Position numbers and translations under genes: made by a program. From NCBI RefSeq assembly GCF_007097365.1, contig NZ_VJZR01000012.1, positions 43,416 to 107,415 on the forward strand: 64,000 nt of DNA. Direction: 5' to 3'. The notes below the pieces were generated by a model. That model was not told where the DNA came from. It searched no databases and saw nothing but the letters and a program-made list of their open reading frames with translations. Shown here in pieces: positions 1 through 8,424 of this stretch (positions within the stretch are counted from its first letter, which is position 1; each line of letters starts with the position of its first letter). The DNA comes from Flavobacterium franklandianum. Lineage in GTDB: Bacteria > Bacteroidota > Bacteroidia > Flavobacteriales > Flavobacteriaceae.

Positions 1-782
1 CTTCACATATTTATCAAAAAATTTACAAAACCAAACGAACCGAAAGCAATCGATTGGTGTATTTCTTCAAAACCGAAGTTCCGTTAATTCTTTACGACTA
101 TCGCAGGTATTTGGTTTATGCTTTTGTGCTGTTTTTTGTGACCGTTTTTATTGGAGCTATTTCTGCCCGATACGATGCCGATTTTATTCGATTAATTCTG
201 GGCGACAGCTATGTGAATACAACTTTGGAAAACATCAAAGCTGGAAATCCTGTAGCAATCTACAAATCGGGAAGCAATTGGGGCAGTTTTATTGGCATCA
301 CTTTCAACAATTTAAAGGTCGGGATGATGTGTTACATTTTTGGAATTTTTGGTGGTATTGGCACTTTCTATATTTCGTTGCAAAACGCCATTATGTTGGG
401 TTCCTTTCAATATTTTTTCTTGCAACAAGGTGTTTTTTGGAAAAGCGTTCGAGGCATTTGGATTCACGGTTCGATGGAAATTTTTGGCATCGTGATAGAA
501 ACTGCTGCAGGTTACATTCTTGGTGCTTCCATACTGTTTCCTAAAACCTATTCGAGAATGAATTCTTTTAAAATTGGTTTCAAAAACAGTTTCAAAATAT
601 TCTTGAGCACTGTTCCTTTTACCATTGCAGCGGGCTTTCTCGAAGGTTTCATTACTCGATATTCTATTGATATGCCGAATTGGCTGAGCAGTTTTATTAT
701 TTTGTTCACCTTGGCAATTATCTCTTTTTATTACCTGATTTATCCCTTTATTGTTCACCAAAAAACACAAGCTATCCAATGA
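1..782 (+). CDS. SpoIIM/DUF95-family integral membrane protein (5' truncated)
   Basis: The reading frame is open from the left edge, so the start lies outside the window; the 242 codons after the TTG at 54 are not the whole gene. The protein is a multi-pass membrane protein: a hydrophobic segment near VYAFVLFFVTVFIGAIS, later helices with small residues, and the family-like stretch IHGSMEIFGIVIETAAGY. It belongs to the stage II sporulation protein M family, which in non-sporulating Bacteroidota occurs beside RDD, DUF4129, DUF4350, MoxR and DUF58 genes. That order continues downstream here. Its biochemical role is unknown, and the sporulation name is inherited only from Bacillus. Family call is good, function is inferred from context. 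Confidence 0.85.
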   Translation, partial: SHIYQKIYKTKRTESNRLVYFFKTEVPLILYDYRRYLVYAFVLFFVTVFIGAISARYDADFIRLILGDSYVNTTLENIKAGNPVAIYKSGSNWGSFIGITFNNLKVGMMCYIFGIFGGIGTFYISLQNAIMLGSFQYFFLQQGVFWKSVRGIWIHGSMEIFGIVIETAAGYILGASILFPKTYSRMNSFKIGFKNSFKIFLSTVPFTIAAGFLEGFITRYSIDMPNWLSSFIILFTLAIISFYYLIYPFIVHQKTQAIQ

Positions 783-821
783 TTTAAAAATAAATTTTCA
801 GGTACAATACCATTTAATCTT

Positions 822-1619
822 TTGCAAATATTAATTCAAAAACTATTTCGTCAACCATTGAATAAACTCATCATAATCCTTCTTTTTTTCTTTTATTCCA
901 ATGTTGGAGCACAGGATTCATTGGCTGTAGCCAAAAAAGAAAAAATCGTTTTTACCAAAAAAGATATCCTTGTCGATTCGGCTTTTGTAACGCTAAAACC
1001 TTTTTCCAAAAATTTCAAAAAGAAGTACACCGACGCAGCATTTATCTACGAATTCAAAACGCCCGAGAAAAATGCTTGGGATCGTTTCAAGGAATGGCTA
1101 GCCAATTTTTTCAAAAATATTTTCAGTTTTACCGATAGCAAATCGGCTGTACATTTTGTGGATATTTTACTCAGAACTATCGCCATTCTTATTGTTCTTG
1201 CGGTAATTTATTTAATTGCAAAAGCCATAATGAACAAAGAAGGACAATGGATTTTTGGCCGAAATTCTGATAGAAAAATTATAAACTATGACGAAATCGA
1301 AAAAAACCTTCATTTGGTTGACTTCGAAAAACTCATTCAAAAAAGCTTGCAGTCCGACGAAAAACGATTGACGATTCGTTATTATTACCTTTGGATGCTC
1401 AAGAAAATGTCCGAAAAACAAATCATCGAATGGGATGTCGAAAAAACCAACTCGGATTATCTTTATGAAATAAAAAACGAAGCTCAAAAAGAAGATTTTG
1501 CCTATTTGTCGTATCTGTACAACAATATTTGGTACGGCGAATTCGAATTGGACGAAAACACTTTTACAAAAGCCAGAACCGCTTTCGAAAAATCAATAAA
1601 AACTATTAACAATGGATAA
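822..1619 (+). CDS. DUF4129 domain-containing protein
   Basis: A 265-residue protein with an N-terminal signal peptide (hydrophobic run LIIILLFFFYSN, cleavage probably near GAQ), a second membrane helix near residues 110-130 (LLRTIAILIVLAVIYLIA), and a cytoplasmic C-terminal domain containing RYYYLWMLKKM and IWYGEFELDE, typical of DUF4129. Both candidate starts are TTG: 822 is the longest, while 858 gives a compact signal peptide beginning MNKLI and is equally possible. The gene overlaps the next one by 8 bp, so the two are translationally coupled. DUF4129 proteins are commonly fused or adjacent to transglutaminase/DUF58/MoxR systems; no enzyme activity is known for this one. Confidence 0.85.
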   Translation: MQILIQKLFRQPLNKLIIILLFFFYSNVGAQDSLAVAKKEKIVFTKKDILVDSAFVTLKPFSKNFKKKYTDAAFIYEFKTPEKNAWDRFKEWLANFFKNIFSFTDSKSAVHFVDILLRTIAILIVLAVIYLIAKAIMNKEGQWIFGRNSDRKIINYDEIEKNLHLVDFEKLIQKSLQSDEKRLTIRYYYLWMLKKMSEKQIIEWDVEKTNSDYLYEIKNEAQKEDFAYLSYLYNNIWYGEFELDENTFTKARTAFEKSIKTINNG

Positions 1620-2811
1620 AACGCTAAAAATCTACATCGCCCTTTTGGTGTTGCTCATAGCGGCTATTGTTGTAATCGATAGCAATCGCCCAAAACCCAT
1701 TGATTGGACACCAACCTTTTCCCTCAAAGACAAAATTCCTTATGGAATGTATGTATTCGACCAAGAAATCAATTCGCTTTTGAAGGGACAAAAAATCAGG
1801 AAATTCAAAACGACACCTTATGAATATTTTGATAGTAAATACGATTATGATTCCCTTGTAAATGATTACCGAATCAAAGGAACGTTTCTCAGTATTTCGA
1901 AAATATCAAATTTTGACAACCAATCAATTACCGAAATTTGCTCGTTTGTAGATCACGGAAACAATGCTTTTATCAGTTCCGAAATGATTCCGAATGCCTT
2001 GTTAGACAGTTTGAATCTAAAAATGGATAGCGAATACAAATACTCGGACAGCATCTACAATTGGGTCGCCAACAAAAAACTGGGCAATCAAAAATACAAA
2101 ATCATAGAAGGCGTAAACAACAATTATTTTTCCAAAATCGATACGCTGAATACGACTGTTTTAGGCTATCAGAATGGCGACAGCACCAGAATCAATTTCA
2201 TAAAAGTCAATTATAAAACTGGCGTATTTTATTTGCACACGCAACCCGTGGCGTTTACCAATTTTCATTTATTGAAAGGCAATCATCACGAATATGCCGA
2301 AAAAGTCTTGTCATACATCCCGAAAAGAAAAGTCTTTTGGTGCGTCAAAGATCAAACAGGAGAAGTAATTTCGGATTCGCCAATGCGGTACATTTTGAGT
2401 CAACCATCGCTAAAATGGGCTTGGTATATTTTCTTGATTGGAATGCTTGTGTTTATATTTTTCAATGCCAAACGAAAACAAAGAGTCGTTCCAATAATAA
2501 AACCGTTGGCAAACACCACGGTCGATTTTACAAAAACCATTGGGAATTTGTATTACCAGGAAGGCGATCACAACAACATTATCGATAAAAAAATTATTTA
2601 TTTTCTCGAAAAAATCAGGAACGAATATTTGATTGAAACTCATAGATTAGACGATGATTTTATCAAAAAATTGCACCTTAAATCAGGAAAAGATTTAGAC
2701 GATATTAAAAACATTGTGTCTTTGATAAACGCCTACCGAAAAAATAATTATATGAGCATTGAAGAGGATTTGTTGCAAATTAACAATGCTATAGAAAAAG
2801 TGATGAACTAA
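1612..2811 (+). CDS. DUF4350 domain-containing protein
   Basis: A 399-residue protein with an N-terminal membrane anchor (IYIALLVLLIAAIVVI), an extracytoplasmic DUF4350-like domain (GMYVFDQEI, FLSISKISNFD, FVDHGNNAFISSE), and a second helix near residues 270-285 (WYIFLIGMLVFIFF) leading to a cytoplasmic tail. This layout resembles the flavobacterial DUF4350 proteins that sit between DUF4129 and MoxR genes. The ATG overlaps the end of the upstream gene. The DUF4350 fold is related to glutamine amidotransferase-like/GldG-type domains, but no catalytic residues are evident, so a structural or sensing role is more likely. Function not established. Confidence 0.83.
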   Translation: MDKTLKIYIALLVLLIAAIVVIDSNRPKPIDWTPTFSLKDKIPYGMYVFDQEINSLLKGQKIRKFKTTPYEYFDSKYDYDSLVNDYRIKGTFLSISKISNFDNQSITEICSFVDHGNNAFISSEMIPNALLDSLNLKMDSEYKYSDSIYNWVANKKLGNQKYKIIEGVNNNYFSKIDTLNTTVLGYQNGDSTRINFIKVNYKTGVFYLHTQPVAFTNFHLLKGNHHEYAEKVLSYIPKRKVFWCVKDQTGEVISDSPMRYILSQPSLKWAWYIFLIGMLVFIFFNAKRKQRVVPIIKPLANTTVDFTKTIGNLYYQEGDHNNIIDKKIIYFLEKIRNEYLIETHRLDDDFIKKLHLKSGKDLDDIKNIVSLINAYRKNNYMSIEEDLLQINNAIEKVMN

Positions 2812-2815
2812 TAAA

Positions 2816-2930
2816 AATCAACCACAAATTACACAAATTAGCACAAATTTTATTTTTACCTAAATTAGGAATTTGTGCAATACAAAACAACGATGAATTT
2901 GTGAAAATCAGTGTAATTTGTGGTAAAAAA
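2816..2930. repeat. REP-like imperfect inverted repeat before moxR
   Basis: The spacer between the DUF4350 gene and moxR carries perfect 14-bp arms ACCACAAATTACAC (2821-2834) and GTGTAATTTGTGGT (2911-2924), plus further AATTTGTG/CACAAATT pieces inside. It is not followed by a T tract, so it does not read as an intrinsic terminator. Similar elements occur at 4300-4363 and 5738-5857. Confidence 0.8.
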
Positions 2931-2946
2931 AATAAAACAAAAATAT

Positions 2947-3954
2947 ATGGAAGAAATAACCAACTCTGAAAACCCAACCGAAAACCTGAATTTTCAATCT
3001 CGAATTAATTTAGAACCGCTTTTAGAAAGCATCAATGCCATCAAACAGGAATTGGGAACTGTAATCGTGGGACAAAGCAAAATGATCGATCAATTGTTGG
3101 TCGCCATTTTGTCTAACGGTCACGTTTTGCTTGAAGGTGTTCCCGGTGTTGCCAAAACGATTACGGCAAAACTATTATCCAAAACCTTGAACATTGGCTT
3201 TAGCCGAATCCAGTTCACACCCGATTTGATGCCTTCGGACATTTTGGGAACCTCGGTTTTCGACTTGAAAAAATCGGAATTCGAATTCAAGAAAGGGCCT
3301 ATTTTCTCGAACCTTATCCTGATTGACGAAATCAATCGTGCGCCGGCAAAAACCCAAGCCGCACTTTTTGAAGTAATGGAAGAACGCCAAATCACCATCG
3401 ATGGAACTACTTATATTTTGGACACGCCATTTTTGGTCATTGCCACCCAAAATCCAATAGAACAAGAAGGAACCTATCGTTTGCCCGAAGCGCAATTGGA
3501 CCGTTTTCTATTCAAAATCTCTATCGATTATCCAAAAATAGAGGAAGAAATCCTGATTATCCAAAGAGAACATTTACTCCAAAACCAAGGCAAACTCGAC
3601 AACATCAAAACCGTGCTTTCCTCGGAAGAAATTAAGCTGTATCAAGCCTTGGTCAAACAAATTATAGTCGAACAAAACTTGCTGGAATACATTGCCAAAA
3701 TCGTAATTAACACTCGTGAAAATGCCTTTTTGTATCTGGGTGCTTCGCCTCGTGCTTCGATAGCGATTTTGAACGCTGCCAAAGGTTTTGCAGCGATTCG
3801 AGGACGTGATTTCGTAACGCCAGAAGACATCAAGGAAGCGGCGATTCCTGTGTTGCAACACCGTGTTATCGTAACGCCAGAACGTGAAATGGAAGGCATT
3901 ACGAGTATCGAAATTATCAAACAGATTTTGGAGAGTGTGGAGATTCCGAGGTAG
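2947..3954 (+). CDS. MoxR-family AAA+ ATPase
   Basis: A 335-residue AAA+ ATPase of the MoxR (AAA_3) family, thought to act as a chaperone that matures or regulates partner protein complexes, usually with von Willebrand A-like/DUF58 proteins encoded beside it. Visible motifs are Walker A GVPGVAKT (64-71), Walker B LILIDEIN (123-130), sensor 1 ATQNP (166-170), and the MoxR lid domain ending near the C-terminus (RDFVTPEDIKEAAIPVLQHR). I chose the ATG at 2947; the upstream in-frame codon at 2920 falls inside the right arm of an inverted repeat. The DUF58 partner follows at 4397. Confident family call, inferred role. Confidence 0.95.
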   Translation: MEEITNSENPTENLNFQSRINLEPLLESINAIKQELGTVIVGQSKMIDQLLVAILSNGHVLLEGVPGVAKTITAKLLSKTLNIGFSRIQFTPDLMPSDILGTSVFDLKKSEFEFKKGPIFSNLILIDEINRAPAKTQAALFEVMEERQITIDGTTYILDTPFLVIATQNPIEQEGTYRLPEAQLDRFLFKISIDYPKIEEEILIIQREHLLQNQGKLDNIKTVLSSEEIKLYQALVKQIIVEQNLLEYIAKIVINTRENAFLYLGASPRASIAILNAAKGFAAIRGRDFVTPEDIKEAAIPVLQHRVIVTPEREMEGITSIEIIKQILESVEIPR

Positions 3955-3987
3955 TTTTTAGATGTAAATTTTCTAGAATTCAAAAAT

Positions 3988-4245
3988 ATGAAAGCAAAAT
4001 TCATTAAAATATCTTTAATCTTAATATCAATTTTTGTGATTGTATTATTATACCTCAATAGTTCTTATTATATAGAGAAACAATTTTGGAAATATAATGC
4101 TGGAAAATACATTGGAGACGTTATTACAAATCAGAAACAAATAGATAATTCTAACTGTCAAATTGTATTCTGTTTTGGAAAAAAACTAATTATTGAGGAT
4201 TTAAAAACTGGAGAAAATGGATATTACGAAAACAAAAGCTGGTAA
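3988..4245 (+). CDS. small single-pass membrane protein, unknown function
   Basis: An 85-residue protein starting MKAKFIKISL with one strongly hydrophobic N-terminal helix (ISLILISIFVIVLLYL) followed by a ~60-residue polar domain rich in Tyr, Lys and Asn (YNAGKYIGDVI, IIEDLKTGENGYY). The helix is probably an uncleaved anchor. It sits 33 bp after moxR and before the DUF58 gene, a place where these two genes are usually adjacent, so it may be a recent insertion. I do not recognise the family. Codon use and the clear anchor make it a probable real gene. Confidence 0.6.
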   Translation: MKAKFIKISLILISIFVIVLLYLNSSYYIEKQFWKYNAGKYIGDVITNQKQIDNSNCQIVFCFGKKLIIEDLKTGENGYYENKSW

Positions 4246-4299
4246 TATAAAAGGATTGTATCATTACTTGCAAAGCATAAAAAAAATGTCACACAAATA

Positions 4300-4363
4300 A
4301 AAACGGATTAAAAAAAGTTTGATTAAAAGATCTGCGTAAATCCGTTTAACCAGTTAAATCCGT
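4300..4363. repeat. REP-like inverted repeat before the DUF58 gene
   Basis: Arms AACGGATT (from 4302) and AATCCGTTT (4339-4347) flank a 28-bp centre, and a second half-site TTAAATCCGT lies at 4354-4363. The layout resembles the other two inverted repeats of this operon, though the arm sequence differs. Confidence 0.55.
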
Positions 4364-4396
4364 AGCTAAAAATTAAGTTTTCAGATTCTAAAAATT

Positions 4397-5728
4397 ATGA
4401 AACTACTAAAAAGTTTATACATCAACAATTTCTTTTTCTATGCGCTTTTGGGCGTGGTGGGATTGTTTGTTTTGGCCTTCATATTTCCAGCCTTATACAA
4501 CGCCACTTGGTATGTTTTGCTGATGCTTTTGACCTTTTTGTTTTTGGATGTCTTGATTTTGTTTTTCTCCAAAAACGGCATCGAAGGAATCCGAATGATG
4601 CCCGAAAAACTGTCCAATGGCGATGAAAATGAAATAAAAGTCAACATCAAAAACTATTATACTTTTCCGATTTTGGTGAAAATAATTGACGAAATTCCTT
4701 TTCAATTTCAGGTTCGAAATTTCGAAATAAAGCAAAAAATCAAAGCGTCTACAGAAAAAGAAATCCACTATTATTTGCGTCCCACCGAACGTGGCGAATA
4801 TGTTTTCGGGAATTTGAATGTGTATGTTTCTTCACCACTATTTCTAATTTCGAGACGATTTCAATTCGACAAGGAAAGAATGGTGCCGACTTATCCGTCG
4901 TACATTCAGCTTCGAAAATACAGTTTGATGGCTTTTTCTAATAATTTGTTTCAATACGGCATCAAGAAAATCAGGAGAATTGGTCACACAATGGAGTTTG
5001 AACAAATCAAGGAATACAATCAAGGCGACGACATTAGAACCTTGAATTGGAAAGCCACCGCCAAGAAAAATGCCTTGATGGTCAACCAATTTCAGGACGA
5101 AAAATCGCAATCGGTTTATATGATTATCGATAAAGGTCGCGTGATGAAAATGCCTTTCAACGGTTTGAGTTTATTGGATTATGCCATTAATGCCACTTTG
5201 GTTTTATCGAATGTCATCTTGAAAAAACAAGATAAAGCGGGACTATTTGCCTTTTCGAAAAAAGTAGAAAATCGAGTTTTTGCCGAAAGGCGCGCTTCGC
5301 AAATGCACAAAATTCTGGAAACTTTGTACAACATCAAAACCGATTTTTTCGAAAGCGATTTCAGCCGTTTGTACACCGACATCAAGAAAAACATCAACCA
5401 AAGAAGTTTGATTATTTTGTACACCAATTTCGAAACGATGGATGCTTTGCATCGGCAACTTCCCTATTTGAAAGGAATCGCCAAGAACCATTTGTTGGTT
5501 GTGGTTTTCTTCCAAAACACGGAACTCAACGAACTCATCAACAAAAAAGCCGAAAACATTCAAGAAGTCTATGACAAAGTTATCGCCGAGAAATTCTCTT
5601 TCGAGAAACGATTAATCGTTAACGAGCTAAAGAAATACGGAATTTATTCGGTGCTAACCCAACCCGAAAACCTGACATTGGAAACCATTAATAAATATTT
5701 AGAGATTAAGGCGAGAGGGATTTTGTAA
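4397..5728 (+). CDS. DUF58 domain-containing protein
   Basis: A 443-residue protein with two N-terminal membrane helices (about residues 12-32 and 38-57), a beta-rich middle segment (NGDENEIKVNIKN, LRPTERGEYVFG), and the DUF58 signature around residues 198-222 (MEFEQIKEYNQGDDIRTLNW). DUF58 resembles a von Willebrand A fold. Its usual metal-site DxSxS appears here as DKGRV (245-249), so metal binding may be altered or absent. It is the expected partner of the MoxR ATPase upstream, forming a MoxR-vWA type module that probably acts at the cell envelope. The function in Flavobacteriia is unknown. Confidence 0.92.
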   Translation: MKLLKSLYINNFFFYALLGVVGLFVLAFIFPALYNATWYVLLMLLTFLFLDVLILFFSKNGIEGIRMMPEKLSNGDENEIKVNIKNYYTFPILVKIIDEIPFQFQVRNFEIKQKIKASTEKEIHYYLRPTERGEYVFGNLNVYVSSPLFLISRRFQFDKERMVPTYPSYIQLRKYSLMAFSNNLFQYGIKKIRRIGHTMEFEQIKEYNQGDDIRTLNWKATAKKNALMVNQFQDEKSQSVYMIIDKGRVMKMPFNGLSLLDYAINATLVLSNVILKKQDKAGLFAFSKKVENRVFAERRASQMHKILETLYNIKTDFFESDFSRLYTDIKKNINQRSLIILYTNFETMDALHRQLPYLKGIAKNHLLVVVFFQNTELNELINKKAENIQEVYDKVIAEKFSFEKRLIVNELKKYGIYSVLTQPENLTLETINKYLEIKARGIL

Positions 5729-5737
5729 ATTAAAATA

Positions 5738-5857
5738 GCCACAGATTCACAGATTTTAATAAAATACTCGTAAAAATAAGCAAGACTGACAAAAAAATCT
5801 GTTCTTCCAATAATCACAAAATCTATTTATAAAAAAATAAATCTGTGAATCTGTGGC
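5738..5857. repeat. long inverted repeat, REP-like
   Basis: Perfect 19-bp arms at 5738-5756 (begins GCCACAGATTCACAG) and 5839-5857 are separated by 82 bp. The arms share the CCACA(A/G)ATT core with the element at 2821-2924. There is no T-rich tail, so it is not a simple terminator. Confidence 0.85.
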
Positions 5858-5908
5858 AAAAACAACATTAGAGTTTGCATTACGGATTTAGGTTTTAAAA
5901 AAAGGTGG

Positions 5909-5916
5909 TAACTTTG
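5909..5916 (+). promoter_or_regulatory. -7 promoter box before the TrmH-family gene
   Basis: TAACTTTG fits the Bacteroidota -7 consensus TAnnTTTG and lies 30 bp before the ATG at 5946. A clear -33 TTG is not evident. Confidence 0.55.
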
Positions 5917-5945
5917 AGGCTTTGAAACTTTTCGAATAATTCACA

Positions 5946-6731
5946 ATGAAACAAATCACTTCATCTCAAAATCCATTTATAAAATCGTTGGTGCTTTTAC
6001 AAGAAAAAGCAAAAGCCCGCAAACAATCCGGCACTTTCTTGATTGAAGGCAAAAGAGAAATCGAAATCGCGATGAAAGGCGGTTACGAAATGGAAACGAT
6101 TTTGTTTTTGCCCGAATTAATTTCGGAAACCGAAGCCAGAAAACTTTCCAAAAGCGCAGAATTAATCGAAATTTCGAAAGACATTTATCAAAAACTGGCT
6201 TATCGCGATACCACCGAAGGGATTTTGGCTGTAGCCAAAACCAAATCCCTGCAATTATCCGATTTAAAATTATCTGAAAATCCATTGATTCTTGTTGCCG
6301 AAGCTCCTGAAAAACCGGGAAACATTGGTGCTTTATTGAGAACTGCCGATGCTGCGAATTTGGATGCCGTGATTATTGCCAATCCGAAAAGTGATTTGTA
6401 CAATCCCAATATCGTTCGCTCCAGCGTAGGTTGTTTGTTTACCAACCAAATTGCAACAGGAACTACAACCGAAATTATTGCTTTTTTGAAAGAGCAAAAA
6501 ATTGACATTTATTGTGCTACTTTACAAAATTCGACTTCCTATCACACCCAAGATTACACCACGTCAACGGCTTTGGTTGTCGGTACAGAAGCCACTGGTT
6601 TAACCCAAGAATGGCGAGAGGCTGCTACCCAAAACATCATCATCCCGATGCAAGGCGAAATCGACAGTATGAACGTTTCGGTTGCCGCTGCCATTTTAAT
6701 TTTCGAAGCCAAAAGACAGAGGGGTTTTTAG
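5946..6731 (+). CDS. TrmH/SpoU-family RNA 2'-O-methyltransferase
   Basis: A 261-residue SPOUT methyltransferase that transfers a methyl group from SAM to a ribose 2'-OH in rRNA or tRNA. The three SpoU motifs are present: NIGALLRTADA (126-136), VVGTEATGL (211-219) and IPMQGEIDSMNVSVAA (233-248). The N-terminal ~100 residues (SSQNPFIKSLVLLQEKAKAR, FLIEGKREIEIA) form the substrate-binding domain seen in RlmB/TrmH-like enzymes. The knotted C-terminal domain is complete. The exact target nucleotide cannot be told from sequence. It has its own promoter and stands alone between two unrelated transcription units. Confidence 0.93.
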   Translation: MKQITSSQNPFIKSLVLLQEKAKARKQSGTFLIEGKREIEIAMKGGYEMETILFLPELISETEARKLSKSAELIEISKDIYQKLAYRDTTEGILAVAKTKSLQLSDLKLSENPLILVAEAPEKPGNIGALLRTADAANLDAVIIANPKSDLYNPNIVRSSVGCLFTNQIATGTTTEIIAFLKEQKIDIYCATLQNSTSYHTQDYTTSTALVVGTEATGLTQEWREAATQNIIIPMQGEIDSMNVSVAAAILIFEAKRQRGF

Positions 6732-6738
6732 ATTTTAG

Positions 6739-6754
6739 TCCCGAAGCTTCGGGA
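6739..6754. repeat. 16-bp perfect palindrome
   Basis: TCCCGAAGCTTCGGGA is a perfect palindrome 8 bp after the methyltransferase stop. It has no T tail on either strand and so does not look like an intrinsic terminator; it may be a dispersed palindrome or a site for a protein. Confidence 0.7.
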
Positions 6755-6795
6755 GCAGATTGCAGAATATAGAAACTTAGAATTAAAAAAAGATT

Positions 6796-8346
6796 ATGAG
6801 AAAATTAATTGCCTTATTTATATTGCTAATAACTTGTAACTCATTCGCACAAATAAGCGAAAAACAAGTGGATGAATTAGTCGAAAACACCCTAAAAAGC
6901 TTCAATGTTCCCGGAATAGCCGTGGCGATTGTCAAAGACCGAAAAATGGTGCTTTCGAAAGGGTATGGAGTGAAATCTATCCTGAATAATGAGAAAGTAG
7001 ATGCCAACACCTTGTTCGGAATTGCTTCCAACAGCAAAGCCTTTACAACTGCAGCATTATCAATGTTAGTCGATGAAAAAAAAATAAATTGGGATGATAA
7101 AGTCATTCAATACATTCCTGAATTCAAAATGTATAATGAGTATGTTACTAATGAATTTACCATTCGGGATTTAGTGACGCACCGCAGCGGATTGGGTCTT
7201 GGCGCAGGCGATTTGATGATTTGGCCCGACGGAAGTGATTTTATTACGACAGATATTATTCATAATTTGCAATATTTAAAACCTGTTTCGGCTTTTAGAA
7301 CTAAATACGATTACGACAATTTATTATACATCGTGGCTGGAGAAGTCATTGCTAAAGTAAGCGGGCAATCTTGGTGTGATTTCATCGAAGAGCGGATTAT
7401 GAAACCATTGGAAATGAATAATAGTGCAGCTTCTTTCGTACGACTAAAAGACACCACAAATATCATTGCGCCACACGTTCCAACGGATGGAAAACTTAAA
7501 ATAATTTCACGTTATAAAAATCAAGCTTTCGATGCTGCGGCAGGAATTTATTCTAGCGTAAATGATTTGAGCAAATGGATGATTCTGCAGTTGCAAAACG
7601 GAAAATATGGTTCGGAAAAACAGTTTCAATTGTTTTCTAAAAAAGAACAAAACGAAATGTGGAGCCTTCAAACCATAATTCCCGCCAATACAAGACCTCC
7701 TTATAATACGCACTTTAGCGGCTATGGATTGGGTTGGTTTTTGAGCGACATAAAAGGCTACAAACAAGTGACTCATACTGGAGGACTCGAAGGAATTGTG
7801 ACGCAAACGACGTTATTTCCAGAGCTAAATTTAGGAATTGTAGTATTGACCAATCAGCAATCTGGAGCCGCTTTTACAGCGATTACAAACACAATAAAAG
7901 ACAGCTATCTCAATATTCCGTACGCCAATTACGTAGAAATGTATAGCAAACGAGAAAAAGACAACATCGCCGAAGCGGATAAAACTACCGTGGAAGTTTG
8001 GGCAACGGTTGCCAAAAATCAAAAAAACAAACTAAAAATCGATTATAAAAAATATACGAGTTTGTATGTTGACAACTGGTTTGGCAAAGTTGAACTTTCA
8101 GAAAAAAAAGGAAAATTATTTTTTAAATCTATTCGTTCGCCACAACTTGCTGGCGAAATTTTCTATTATAAAGACAATATTTTTGCCGTAAAATGGAACA
8201 ATCGCAGTTTTAATGCCGATGCTTTTTTATTTTTTGAAATGGATGAAAAAGGAAAATCAATTGGCATAAAAATGAAACCCATTTCGGATTTAACGGACTT
8301 CAGTTATGATTTTCAGGATTTGGATTTTGTTAGAGTTAGGGAATAG
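6796..8346 (+). CDS. serine hydrolase, beta-lactamase class C/ esterase family (exported)
   Basis: A 516-residue protein with a signal peptide (MRKLIALFILLITCNSFAQ) and an N-terminal beta-lactamase/transpeptidase-like domain. The class C catalytic motifs are SNSK (78-81, SxxK serine), YDN (174-176, YxN) and HTGG (328-331, in place of KTG). A C-terminal domain of about 110 residues (YTSLYVDNWFGKVELSEKKGKLFF) resembles DUF3471. Such proteins are mostly periplasmic esterases or D-Ala peptidases rather than resistance enzymes. The substrate is unknown. Confidence 0.9.
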   Translation: MRKLIALFILLITCNSFAQISEKQVDELVENTLKSFNVPGIAVAIVKDRKMVLSKGYGVKSILNNEKVDANTLFGIASNSKAFTTAALSMLVDEKKINWDDKVIQYIPEFKMYNEYVTNEFTIRDLVTHRSGLGLGAGDLMIWPDGSDFITTDIIHNLQYLKPVSAFRTKYDYDNLLYIVAGEVIAKVSGQSWCDFIEERIMKPLEMNNSAASFVRLKDTTNIIAPHVPTDGKLKIISRYKNQAFDAAAGIYSSVNDLSKWMILQLQNGKYGSEKQFQLFSKKEQNEMWSLQTIIPANTRPPYNTHFSGYGLGWFLSDIKGYKQVTHTGGLEGIVTQTTLFPELNLGIVVLTNQQSGAAFTAITNTIKDSYLNIPYANYVEMYSKREKDNIAEADKTTVEVWATVAKNQKNKLKIDYKKYTSLYVDNWFGKVELSEKKGKLFFKSIRSPQLAGEIFYYKDNIFAVKWNNRSFNADAFLFFEMDEKGKSIGIKMKPISDLTDFSYDFQDLDFVRVRE

Positions 8347-8424
8347 ATTTTCGAAATATAAATTCAATCCCAGTTTGCATATCTCATTAGTTATACCTAT
8401 TTTTAAAAAATCAACAATTCTGTT

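Noticed and set aside
1..782. Sporulation gene
   Set aside because: Only the family name; the surrounding genes are the MoxR/DUF58 set and no other sporulation genes appear.
6796..8346. Acquired beta-lactamase
   Set aside because: Has HTGG instead of KTG and a DUF3471-like domain, as in cell-envelope esterases and peptidases; flanks are core genes.
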